From assembly GCF_000226095.1 (NCBI RefSeq), contig NC_016474.1, positions 4,030,001 to 4,094,000 of the forward strand: a DNA stretch of 64,000 nucleotides, read 5' to 3'. The notes under the pieces were generated by a model. The model made no database searches, was not told the DNA's origin, and worked only from the letters and a program-made list of their open reading frames with translations. The stretch is from Thermothelomyces thermophilus ATCC 42464. Taxonomy: Eukaryota > Ascomycota > Sordariomycetes > Sordariales > Chaetomiaceae. Below, one piece after another: positions 12,715-23,700 of this stretch; position 1 is the stretch's first letter, and every line of letters starts with the position of its first letter. Both the position numbers and the translations under genes were made by a program.

Positions 12715-13357
12715 ATGGTAGATCGTGTTTCTAAGCGCCGATCTTCGAAATCCCAATAGTGCGCCGCGCTTGCTTCTTTTATTGATTCTTCTGGCGTGGA
12801 CGTCATGCCGTGTTCGTGGTGTTTTAAGCGGAACTTGGCTTGTCGTATGGCGTCAGGCTCTTCTTGCTGTAGCGAGTGCGTGCGTCGGGGTCGTTCTTGC
12901 GATGGTTCCGACGTAGCGTCTGCTTGTTCGTGACCTGGTTTATTGCCTTAATGTTTGTAGCTGATTCTTTATAGTAACGAAGATTATGTCCAAACAAAAG
13001 CGTGTAGAATAAGAAGAGGCCGATGCTAAAGAGGCCCTTTTTGTCCTTCAGACTCAACTTCAGACGGCTGTCGGTCGATTAGCTCGTCTTCGTCGCCAGA
13101 AACGTTTCTTGAAGGAGCGGGGTTCCGAGCTGTTTCGTCGAGGCATGCAGTCTCTAGAGGAAATAGAGGCGGAAGAACGGAGGGTGCGGGAGTCCGAAGC
13201 ACGCGTTATTAGTAATGTATGGTCCTGGGGTGCTAACGTCCCGTTTGACTGGTCTTCTTTGGGCCTGGATTTGTCGGAGGCCGACTTGGCCGTTTTGTCC
13301 GAGCCAGTGCCTACGGTCGATCCGGGTTCTGCCGGTGGAACTATTCCAGTTTCTTAG
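12715..13357 (+). CDS. Antisense-encoded Zn2Cys6 cluster plus coiled-coil protein inside chromovirus
   Basis: This plus-strand gene lies between pol and the 3' LTR, opposite to the element's own transcript. From ATG 12,715, exon 1 (to 12,925) encodes a basic N-terminus and cysteines 33, 36, 43, 52, 55 and 62. The spacing C-X2-C-X6-C-X8-C-X2-C-X6-C is exactly that of fungal Gal4-type binuclear zinc clusters. A probable 49-bp intron (12,926-12,974, GTTCGT..TAG, CTGAT branch-like) joins in frame to exon 2 (12,975-13,357). Exon 2 encodes a long Leu/Arg/Glu-rich coiled coil, then an acidic Trp/Asp-rich tail ending in GSAGG. Two in-frame stops (TAG 12,757; TAA 13,010) look like RIP of CAG and CAA. 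The stop at 13,355 is probably also RIP-made, since the outer copy has CAG there and reads on to TGA (here 13,373-13,375). About 197 residues. I infer a nuclear DNA-binding dimer; its function is unknown. Confidence 0.72.
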
Positions 13358-16300
13358 GGCAGTTCAAATTCTTGACTGGTTCCTATAAGTTGTCTTCTGG
13401 TCCAAAATCAAGCCATTTGACTAGGTACTACAGTTCCCCGTTGATGATGCGTGAATCTAGAATTTCTTCGATGTCCTATTCTTCTTCCTCGTCTTCTGCT
13501 TCGATGTACGTGGCAACCTTGGCGTTTTTCGGTGCTGGTTCAAGAAGCGAAATATAAAAAACATCCGTCCGTAGGCGCATAGATAACGGTAACGATAGTC
13601 GGTAGTTAGATGTCGAAATTCGTTCTTTGATAACGAAGGGTCCGACCTTCTTGAAGTCCAGCTTCGTGCTTGGTCGTTTAGTTCGTAAGTTTCGTACGAT
13701 TAGGTAGACTTTGTCTCCCCTCTCTAGGCAAGGTCCCTCGAGCCTGTATTTGTCGTAGTAGTTCTTCATTCTGGTTTTGACAAACCTAAGTTCCTTCTTA
13801 AGCTTCTCATACAGTGCGTGTATCTATTCTGCTTTGACTGCTGCTCTCGGCACTGTGACCTCTGGTCCTTACCTAAGGTCTGCTTTATATCCGTAGTTCG
13901 CGAAGAACGGTGTGACTTTGGTCGTTTCTGTTGGCATCGTGTTGTAGGCGAGTTGTGCTACTGGTAATAGCATGACCTAGTTGTCTTGCTAGTAGTTGAC
14001 GTAAGAACGGAGATACTACTCGATAACTTAGTTTAGTCACTCCGTTTGTCCGTCAGTCTGTAGGTAATATGCCGTTGACAGCTTGCTGTTGACGCCCAAT
14101 CGTTGCATTAACGCTTGCCAGAACTTCGATGCGAACTTGGTGTCTCTGTCGGTGATCCATTCTTGCGGCCAAGCATGCACTAATGCAACTTGCTGATAGA
14201 TCACGTCTGCCAACTGTTCCGCTGTCTAGGACTCCTTATAGGGAAAGAAGTATGCCCATTTAGTCAGGCGATCTACTATAGTAAGAATACTGTCGTAGGT
14301 CACTCCTGTGGCTGTGTCCTTAGATTCTGGTAGCTTTATAACGAAGTCTATTGTAACTAAACTCTATAGTTTGTTAGCTGTTAGTAGTGGCTAAAGTAGC
14401 CCGTACGGCTTGTGTCGTGCTGTTTTGCTCCGATTGCAGATGTCGTAGTTCCATACGACTTCCTTGACTCGTGTCGTTAACTATGGAAAGTCGTAGTGTT
14501 TCTTGACTTGTATGACAGTCTTCGTAACTCCTTTGTATCCTCCGAGTTTCGACTCGTAGAGTTCTCGAATCATCCGCAGCTATTGATCTTTGTCGTAGAT
14601 ATACGCTTTGCCTCGGTACTAGAGTTTCCTATCTTTTTCTTCTACTCCGTCAGGTACCACTGGTCCGGGTGCTACTTGATACTATGCCTCGTTGATCCTT
14701 TCCTCTCGAAAGATTGTACAGCATTCTAGGAACGAGTTAAGTAGATCATCTTCTACGGGTGTCTACGTTTCGTGATGCAGCGTTCCGTCTATTCGTTCCT
14801 TGAACAACAGTAGTGTTGTTCCCGTTCGTCCTTTCGTGTGATCCGTTCGTCGGCTTAAGATGTCCGCTTGTGCGTTCTCTTTGCCCTTCTTGTAGCGGAT
14901 CTCAAAGTTGAATTCCGCGAGGAATTCTGCCCATCGTATTTGTCGTCTATTGAGTTCCTTTGTCGTCGTAAAGTATCGTAGGTTCTTGTGATCCGTATAT
15001 ACTTGTACCGGTTTAATCGTGCCACTGAGGTATAGTCGCCATTCCTTGAAGGCTTCGACAATCGCAAGTAGTTCCTTGTCGTGAATCGGATAATTGAGAC
15101 GTGGTCCGTCGAGCTTCTTTAAAAAGAAGGCTATAGGATGTAGCTTCCCTTGTTCGTCTCGTTGTCCTAATTGTCCTCCGATGGCGTAGTCTAAAGCGTC
15201 CGTTTCTACCTCGAATGGCTTCTTAGGGTCTGACAGTACCAGTATTAGGTCTTCGGTAATGGCGTTCCGGATCTGCGTAAATGCTTGCTCGTGTTATTCT
15301 TCCCATTGGAATTTAGCATTCTTCTTGGTAAGTTCGTATAAAGGTCGTGCAATCGCTCCAAAGTTCCTGATGAACATCTAGTAGAAGTTTGCAAATCCGA
15401 TGAAGCTTCGTACTTCTGTAACTGACGTCGGTTGTAGCCAATTCTTGATAGCTTCAACCTTTGAAGGTTCCATCCGGATTTGTCCTAGGGATATCTTGTA
15501 TCCTAGAAATACCGTTTTCCTGATGTGGAATTCGCTCTTTTCCTTGTTAACTGATAGCTTGTACGTATATAGCGCGTCTAGCACTGCTTTTACGTGCTTC
15601 CGGTATTCGTCCATTGTCTTGGAGAAGATGAGTATGTCGTCGAGATAATATACCGTAAATTTGTCGAGAAAGGGTCGGATAGCTTGATCAATCAGGGCTT
15701 GGAACGTTGCCGGCGCGTTCGTAAGTCCGAATGGCATGACAAGGTACTTATAGTGGCCATAGGGTGTCCTAAAAGCCGTTTTCCACTCGTCGCCTTCTTT
15801 GATCCGTATATAGTTGTAGGCCGATGGCAAGTCAAGACGCGTAAAATATTAGGCTCCTGCCAACTGATCTCGGAGCCGTGAGATCAGCGGTAACGGGTAT
15901 CGGTTTTTCACGGTCTGTTCGTTGAGTTGCCGATAGTCGACGTATAACCGTAGCTTTCCGTCTTTCTTGGGCATAAACAGGATTGGGTAGCCTGCTGGCG
16001 ATGTCGACAGGCGGATATGTCCTCTTCGAAGGTTCTCCTCCAAATATCGCTTAAGTTCTTCGTTCTGTGTCTGGCTCGTATGGTAAATCTTGAAGAACTT
16101 CAGTCGTGCTCCTTCCTTGAGCTTGATCTCGTGATCCTATGGGCCGTGTTCTGGTAGTCCTTCTAGATATTTTGGTTCGAATGCTAAGTGTCCTTCGTAT
16201 TCCTTCGGTACTTCCCTAGTCTTGTCTTGTCTCTCGGTTTTCTAGTAGTATACGAACTTGGTTCCGTCTATGGCGATACTGGCGATTTCTCCTATCTCAA

Positions 16301-19258
16301 CCCACTACTCCTATTGTAGTGCTCCGTATTCGTCAACGGAGAGAACAGCTATCGGCGATTCAGCTCGTTCCTCCTGTCGCGATATCGATGTCGTTATGCC
16401 GCCTCTTCCAGAGTCTATAGTGGTCTGCCTGCCACTGTCTATCTCTTGCGGTGGATCCGTAGGACATGCCTTTCCTCGAGCATCGTCCTCTCGCGATCCT
16501 TGCGTGCTCCCTATCTCGCTGGTCGAATATAACTCCATTCGGGGTCGCAGGTAGCTACCATTCTTCTAGCTAATGTCTAGGTCGTAATCTTTATGCCATA
16601 GTAACCCTAATATCATGTCTTTGTCGTTACCTATATCTATAATGCTAAATACGACTACTATAGTCTTCCCTGCCACAGTGATATCGATCGGTTCGGTCTC
16701 TCTACGTACCTATTGCGTCGGAAATGGCCCTTTGACTATACCATGCTTCTGCTTCATTCTCTAGGGTATCCGTAGCTAATTTACAAGTGTCGGCGAAATC
16801 AGGTTCATCTCTGCTCCACTATCCACTAGTACGAGCATTTCGTGCCGTTTCCATTATGCTATTATCTATAGTCGCTTATCTTGCCGCCGTCGTCCAAAGA
16901 TTACGGCGATTTCCTATGTTTCTGCCGGGAGGTCTTGGTATAGTGGTCTCTTGCGCTAGTTCCTCCTATACTACGCTACCACTCGCCGCTACACAGGCGT
17001 TAATGGTTTTCGGGCCCCTCGAAGGGCCCTGACCCGTTTCCCAGGTCAGTACTAACCTCTTTAGTTATTCGGCTAATAGCGGCTTCGTCAATCGTGCTCA
17101 TTTCCGTAAGCCATTAGGTGCTTACAGCTTCCCACCATTAGGTCCGTTCTGCTTTCCGTCGTACGTGCTATAGCTTCGTCTAAAGCTCCCGAATTCGCAA
17201 TTTCTTTTCGTCCGCGTGATAGAGGCAATCGTTGCTCCAGCACGAGTCCCATATGTCTTGTCCGGTTCCGTAGTACCTAGGCCAGGCTCGTCTTGGAACT
17301 ATCGTGATGCTTTCTAGATCGCGGGCTTCGATCTTCTAGAGCAATTCGGCCGCTCTGTTTCCTGTATCGTAGACCCATTCCACAGGGTATAAGCCTCCGT
17401 CCCTGTTTTCCTGTCGGGTCGGCCAGTGATTATTTTCGAATTTGTCGCGGAAGTGATATCGGCATTCGTGTGCCACACACTGGAACTAGGGCACTTACGC
17501 ATGTGCCTCGTGTCGCGGGTATAGTCGCGTGGCGTCGCCTAGAAGGTATTAGAACTCTTTCCCGAATCCTTCCCATTGTACGTAGACTGTAGGTACTCTA
17601 GTGCTAAGATAGGAGTGTTTCTTCTAGTAACTTTCCCATATACGCTTGTCTTTCCTGCGATTCGCTTGTATAAACTAGTATTCTAGGTTCCGTACGTCGT
17701 TGCTAAGTTACTGGCCGTCAAGATACTTAATGTAGCTATCGGGCCTATCATATGTCACAGGCTATTCTCCTTTAATGGTTTCCACGATACGTCGGAGTTC
17801 CCTCATTTCGTCCTTCATCTCATTGCTCTGCTAGGCGAGTCAAGTCAAGCGCCCATCCCGTTCGCGTAGTTCCGTGTTAAGTCGGAAAACTTCGTTACGA
17901 TACTATTCGATTCGTTCCTAGAGGAATAGAGCATTGGGTCCGGGTCTTTCGATTCCTTGGGTGTCGGTTGTCTACGATCCATCCCGCCTCTACGTGATTG
18001 TAAAACCCCACTGCCTCAAGGCTAGGAGAATCGAAATTAGCGGTGCATACTCTCCTGCCGTGTCCCATTCGGCGAGACCTGTCTCTGGATCCATAGTGAC
18101 CAGTTCGGAGTACGGTGCTTCGTCTTTACCGTTGCCGTCGTGTCCGAGACTGTCCGTGTTACTGCCCTTGTCTTCGTAGCTTGTGGCCGCTACTTCGATA
18201 ACGTCCTTGGTGGTTTCGTCGATAGCCGTAATTTCCTTCCCAGGGGTTGGTTTCCATTCTTTCTTCGGGCTCCGGCATTCTCGCTTGTAGTGCCCTTTCT
18301 TTCTGCAGTTGTAGTAGGTGACATTGGACTTGTCTTTGGTTGTCTTCTTCTGATCCTGCTTCTACGCTGCGTCTACATCTATAGCTCTAGGGTGCGTCCC
18401 GTACGAGGTACTGACGTACGCTCGCTTTTTCTTGTCGTTGGCCTTAACCGTGGTTCCGTTTATTCGACCTCGTTTCTGCTACTCTTGTGTGTAGAGTCGA
18501 TCATCGATTCTAATGGCCTGTGCGATGTATTCGTCTAGGGTCTTAGGCCGGTCATACTTATATAGCTCGTCCTTAACCTTTTCCTTTAGGCCATTATAGA
18601 ACAATTATATTAGCGCCTTATCATTAAGCTAAGACTTAAGTATATCCTGTCTAAACTATATAGCGTAGGAGGCTACTAACTTGGTCTGTCGAAGATTAGC
18701 GAGTCTTTCTTACGTATAAATCTTCTTATCTTTATCGCCGAAAACCTTTCAAAGCTCTTCTTCGAAACGGTCGTAAGATCGGAAGACTACCTATATAAAC
18801 GTGTCTCGGTCATCTTCGTCTTCCTTAGTGAGATAGTCGTTCCACGTAGGCTCGAACCATCTAAGTGCCTTGCCCTCTAGTCTCGTGGCTACGTAGAGGA
18901 CTTTGGCTTTGTCGTCCGGAAACTTGTCGTTATTAAGCCGGAAGTAGGATCAGAGGTTTGTCAGGAATCCTACAAGATCCTCCTTGGTTCCTCCGTATTT
19001 ACCAGGTGGTTCGATCTTGATGCGGCTTGCCTTGGCGGTCTCGAGCGCTTCGATTTTGGCGTAAGCCTCGTTGACCAACTTCTGCGAGTACTTTTCGCGA
19101 TTCTCGAGTTCCTTAATTCGAGCTTGAGCAGCCTTGTCTCTCTGGTCTAACTCCTGGATCCGCTGCTAGAGTTGACTAAGCTGAGTGAGCAGCTGTTCGG
19201 CCGTGACGTCGGTAGCCATGTCGATGTCGAGGTCGAAGTCTCCTCCGTTCTGAACCAT
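13341..19258 (-). pseudogene. Gag-pol of inner family-1 chromovirus
   Basis: Gag starts at ATG 19,258, 28 bp from the 5' LTR, with a coiled-coil N-terminus and a retrotransposon capsid region (18,600-19,050). The CCHC knuckle is at 18,275-18,316, its first Cys changed to Tyr. The retropepsin motif DSGA is at 16,812-16,823. RT spans about 15,380-16,040 with YLDD at 15,636-15,647. RNase H (ETDALDYAIGG) is at about 15,166-15,228. The integrase core includes TDRD near 14,150, and the integrase C-terminal domain is at 13,476-13,769. A chromodomain lies at about 13,360-13,490 (DIEEILDSR, YLVKWLDFGPEDN), and the frame ends at TAG 13,341. Stops such as TAG for Trp or Gln occur throughout gag and pol, so the copy is inactive though nearly intact. 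Domain order (integrase after RT/RNase H) is Ty3/gypsy; the chromodomain places it among chromoviruses. Confidence 0.9.
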
Positions 19259-19272
19259 GACAAAACAAAGGG

Positions 19273-19283
19273 AGTGGTAACAA
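19273..19283 (-). promoter_or_regulatory. Self-priming primer-binding site
   Basis: Two bases inside the 5' LTR boundary, the element strand reads TTGTTACCACT, the exact reverse complement of AGTGGTAACAA in the LTR (19,458-19,468). It does not begin with the TGG expected of a tRNA 3'-CCA primer site. The same PBS is kept in the outer (left of 20,338) and third (left of 61,437) elements. Confidence 0.75.
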
Positions 19284-19285
19284 CG

Positions 19286-19713
19286 TGTGACGAACCTAAC
19301 TTAGACTTCTTCTGAAAGGGTCCAGACGGAGGTAGATTGAGCGGGACAAGCAGGCGGGTCGTCTGAGGGATTCGGTGAAGCCAAAGGGTTCACAACAACA
19401 CTTAGAGTTGTCTCTCACAGTAATTAACAATGCTCGGTATGAGTACTGTGATTGTGATTGTTACCACTGGTGAACTCCCAGAGTCCACCATAACGAGTGA
19501 CTATTTATATGCATATATACTCCTAGGATCACTAGCAGTCGTGGTGATCATTCATACTGGCTTACCTGGCTCATATCGTGAGCCAGTGATCCTCTGTTGG
19601 GATCATTTCTTGCCAAGCGTGATCCCGTCCTGATTAGTCCATCATTCCTTCGGCTTGATTGGCCCGTTCGTGCCAGTGGCTCAGGCGGCATCTGCATGCA
19701 TATTTCCGTGACA
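19286..19713 (-). repeat. 5' LTR of inner family-1 element
   Basis: The 428-bp LTR is directly repeated at 12,160-12,587 and contains the promoter and self-primer elements annotated separately. Confidence 0.95.
19458..19509 (-). promoter_or_regulatory. LTR promoter: TATA box and predicted 5' end acting as primer
   Basis: On the element strand TATAAATA lies at 19,509-19,502. About 41 nt further on, AGTGGTAACAA (19,468-19,458) is the natural position for the RNA 5' end. This 11-mer is exactly complementary to the PBS at 19,273-19,283, as in Tf1-like elements whose cleaved mRNA 5' end primes reverse transcription. The start site is inferred from spacing, not observed. Confidence 0.65.
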
Positions 19714-19718
19714 AACGT
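19714..19718. repeat. Target-site duplication AACGT (right) of inner element
   Basis: Matches 12,155-12,159. Confidence 0.95.
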
Positions 19719-20310
19719 AAGAGGCTACTAACTTAGTCTATCAGAGATTGGCAAGTCTTTCTTATATATAAATCTTCTTATCTTTATCGCTAAAAACCTT
19801 TCGAAGCTCTTCTTTAAAACGGTTGTAAGATCGGAAAACTGCCTATATAAACACGTCTTAGTCGTCTTTGTCTTCCTTAGTAAGATAGTCATTCCACATC
19901 AGCTCAAACCATCTAAGTGCCTTGCCCTCTAGTCTCGTAGCTATATAAAGGACTTTGGCTTTTTCGTCTAAAAACTTGTTATTATTAAGCTAGAAGTAGG
20001 ATCAGAGATTTGTCAAGAATCCTACGAGATCCTCCTTAGTTCCTCCGTATTTGCCAGGTAGTTCGATCTTAATACGCTTCACTTTAGCGCCCTTAAGTGC
20101 CTTGATTTTAGCGTAAGCCTTGTTAACTAACTTCTATAAGTACTTTTCATAGTTCTCGAGTTCCTTGATTTAAGCTTAAGTAGCCTTGTCTCTCTAGTCT
20201 AACTCCTAGATCCGCTACTAGAGTTGACCAAGCTAAGCGAGCAGTTGTTCGGCCGTGACGTCGGTAGCTATGTCGGTATCGAGGTCGAAGTCACCTCTAT
20301 TCTAAACCAT
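19719..20310 (-). pseudogene. Gag N-terminal part of outer family-1 element
   Basis: This is the 5' part of the outer gag, cut off by the nested insertion. The ATG survives at 20,308-20,310 and the coiled-coil and capsid regions parallel 18,660-19,258 of the inner copy, with many more TAG/TAA codons. The frame continues at 12,159 on the far side of the insertion. Confidence 0.8.
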
Positions 20311-20337
20311 GATAGAACAAAGGGAGTGGTAACAACG

Positions 20338-20785
20338 TGTAACGAACCTAACTTAGACTTCTTCTAAAAGGGTCTAAACGGAGGTAGGTAAAGTAGGACA
20401 AGTAGGTAGGTCGTCTAAGGGATTTGGTAAAGTTAAAGGGTTTATAATAACACTTAGAGTTGTCTCTTATAGTAATTAGCAATGCTTAGTATAAGTATTA
20501 TAATTGTAATTATTACTACTAGCAAACTCCTAGAGTCTACTATAATGAGTAACTAGCTAGTTATATATATACAATGGTCTATCCTTCTTTAATAGTTATC
20601 ACTAGTACCACTTCTCCTTTTACTTTGTAATCCTATGTTGTCAACGGTGACATGTTATTATCACTAGTGAAGACCTTAGTCTTGGCGGTGATAATCTTCT
20701 GATTGGTCTGTCGAGTGATTGGCTGTCGGAATGTCCCGTGTCCTAGCTGCAGCCTGCCAGGCTATCTATATGCTTATCCGTGACA
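20338..20785 (-). repeat. 5' LTR of outer family-1 element
   Basis: The 448-bp LTR pairs with 5,611-6,058 and ends CCGTGACA. It is followed by the CTTAT duplication. Confidence 0.93.
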
Positions 20786-20790
20786 CTTAT
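20786..20790. repeat. Target-site duplication CTTAT (right) of outer element
   Basis: Matches 5,606-5,610. Confidence 0.95.
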
Positions 20791-23700
20791 CTTCTGTTTC
20801 TATAAAATAGTACTTTATAAGGGTAGTACTCTATATTATAGTCACTATATTACTATCCCTATTGAAAATATCTTTACTATTAACCTCTAATTCGATAGTA
20901 TTAAAAGCTTATGTTGCTATCTAGTCAGACTATAACGCGTCTGTTAGTAAGCCTTTATAGTCGATAGCAAAGATAGGGTTATCTATTTAAGATGCTATCT
21001 ATTTTACCTATTAGACAAGAGTATATCTACCTTACTTATGATCTATCCAGAAATTAATCTCTCTAGCCTTAGTATAGTTATAGTTTAACTCTAGGAAAAC
21101 TCTTTTAATGTTAGTAAGACGATTAAGGGAGGTTATAACCACTTTTAGTAGATCTAAACCTTTAATATATTAAAGGAAGGCCTTATTAGTAATAAGGTTT
21201 AGATTTAAATGATATTCCTAATTATACTCCTTTCAGTAACTTCTTATAAACCGTTAGTATAGCTTCTAATTAGGAAGATCTAGCTAGAGAGAGGTATAAA
21301 TACAAATAATATACTACTAGGTCCCTTAATTAGCTATAGTAACTATATCCTTACTAAGGATCTTAACTTATTAGTTTTCTAGAAGACTAGGATCTCTCTT
21401 ACCTAAGATCTATTTAAAACCGAGCTAATAGATAAGACTATTATAGATATCCTCTACTAGGACTAGATACCTATAAGCAAAGTATATCTAGTTACTATAG
21501 TAGTAGTAATTATAAGGTATAGCCAAGGTTAAACTTAGCTAGAACCTATTATTCTTCTTCATCTACTAAGACTCTTAAGTAGCCAATAGGTAGGTTCAGA
21601 TCTCCTTAATCTCGTCGTTACTTAGGTTATCTATCTAGTCATAGGAATACCTACCTCTATCTAAGGATTTGCGGCTAACTTTGCCTTTATTGATCTAAAG
21701 CTTATATAAGGCGTCTGTAAGCCCGTTAACAATCTTATTAAAGGTAATATCTCTCCAGGTAGATGAACCTAAAGGACTCTCCTATATCTAGGGAGCCAAA
21801 GGACTTTTCTCAATAGTCTAGCTTACCTATAGTTTAACCTCTCCTCCTTTTAGATCTAGTTTATAATAGACTAACCTAGCATTAACTCCTTTATATAAAT
21901 ACTCCTATATAAAGTTATAGAAGTCTTCCTACTTTATATTATTAACCTATAAGTTACCCTTCTTATAGACCTAAAGACTAGTCCAGAGAGTAAGGAGAAA
22001 TCTATTCTATACCTTCTAGATAGCTAATAACTAGTAAATAGCTTTCTTCTTCTTTAGCACTTAGGTAAGTAGGATATTAACGTACTCTAGGTAGTTATAG
22101 ATAGACTTAGCCGAATCTATATACTAGGAATCTAGAAAACGCTCTAGCTCTTAAGTAGAGGTTTCCTAACGAGAGTCGTTTTACTTCTAGCGTTCCTTAA
22201 TAGTAGCTTCGAAAGTAGCCTAGTCCTTTTTCTTTAACTCTAGCTACTAGTCAAGGATTTCCTAAAGGTTATCTATATATTACTATTTGAAATAGGAGAT
22301 CTTGTCGTTATTATCCTTACTAAAGATCTTATAAGCTTTTTCGAAACGCTCGAGGTATTTAGTAGTATTATAACTAGAGAAGAGACTAGGTAATCTCTTA
22401 TCTATTAATAAAGAGAATATAACCTAAATAACTTTAGTAAGTTTATCTATTATAATATCTACTTAAGTATAACGCTTGACTTCTAAGTCTAAAGTAAGGT
22501 TTCTAAACTCTAGTAATTAAGGTAATTCTAATAGCATCTTTCCTAATAAGGTTTCGGTATACCTGGATATAAGAGGTATTAAGAGTAGTGATTCTAATTA
22601 AGGTATTTACTAAATCGATAAGAAGAGTAGTACCTAAGGTTATTATCCTTAATTATATCTTTCTATTTAGGTAACTTCCTTAAAGATAACTCTTCTATCT
22701 AAGTAGTTAATCCAGGAAGCCTTCCTTTTCTCCTTTAAGTCTTCCTATAACTAGTAGAATTAAATATAAACTTGGTCTACTGCTTTTACTCCTTTAAAGT
22801 ATACCTAGTAAAGCTATTCCTAAACCTTCTAATAAGGGATACCCTATAATAATAGTACTCTAACCCCTAAAATCAGAACTCCTAGAATAATAAGACATAT
22901 CTATACTAGACTATTAAAGAGTAATAATATATAGGTAGATATACCCTTACTAATAAGCGCTAATACTAAGGTAACCAGGGCTAGGATAGCTATAAAGCTC
23001 TCCTCTAGTATCTACGTAACTCTAAAATCTCATTTCTAAATCCTAAATAGTTCTAATATTACTAATCCGTATTTCAGAGTTTCTATCCCTCTAAATAGAT
23101 ATTAAACTCCTTTAAACTTATTATCCTACGATTCCTACCGTCTCTACTAGCAGTATTATTACATTAGGGTAAGAGTAGTTCCCTAGCCTACTACTAGATA
23201 TACCGATCTCTTAGTACCTATATTTACTCTTCTTACTTTCTTAATAGTCTTACTATATACGCCTCTATATATATATCTTCGTTCCTCTATTACAAATATT
23301 ACTATCCTACTACACTCGAAGTCTAATAGTCTAATTTAGACTTAGAGCTAAGCTCTTCCCTAATTAAGCCCCTAAAAATATAAGCTAATACTAACTCTCT
23401 AAGGCACTACTTAGCACCTCTAGAACTAAACCTCTGTCTAGTCAGATAGGGAGGAGCTTCGGCTTAAGATGTCTAGGGCATCCAAGTATTCGCGGTTATA
23501 GTAGGCAAGTCCGACTATCTAGACGGAAACGACAATAAGGGCAAAGACGGCGATAGTAATGTCCCTCAAGATAGACGTAGAAGAGTCTACTTACGTAGAG
23601 AAAGATATCTCTAACTTACAAAAGAAAGAAGAACTATATCCTATTACTTAGATCTATTAGAGCAAACGAGTGTCGAAAGCCATCTATTATTCTTGTCTAT

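Larger units (their letters stand above)
12160..19713 (-). mobile_element. Inner (youngest) family-1 chromovirus, full length, nested in outer copy
   Basis: This 7,554-bp LTR retrotransposon has two 428-bp LTRs and AACGT duplications, inserted in the gag region of an older relative. On the minus strand it runs: right (5') LTR, self-priming PBS, gag, protease, RT, RNase H, integrase, chromodomain, a 3' region with an oppositely oriented Zn2Cys6 gene, polypurine tract, left (3') LTR. It is the least mutated of the three copies, with long open stretches (RT 15,378-15,830 is open). The two LTRs differ at about 13 sites, all transitions. Autonomous activity is unlikely because gag and pol carry several stops. 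Confidence 0.95.
5611..20785 (-). mobile_element. Outer family-1 chromovirus, interrupted by a nested family-1 copy
   Basis: This is a complete LTR retrotransposon with two 448-bp LTRs (5,611-6,058 and 20,338-20,785; TG..CA ends, the right one starting TGTAAC after mutation). It is flanked by the 5-bp duplication CTTAT. Pol is on the minus strand, so the right LTR is the 5' LTR. The element is split at 12,159/19,714 by a younger member of the same family. Removing that insertion and one copy of its AACGT duplication leaves about 7.6 kb. It is more AT-rich and carries more stops than the inner copy, so it was mutated more. It inserted into family 2, whose right-hand copy keeps the empty site at 63,953-63,957. 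Confidence 0.93.
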
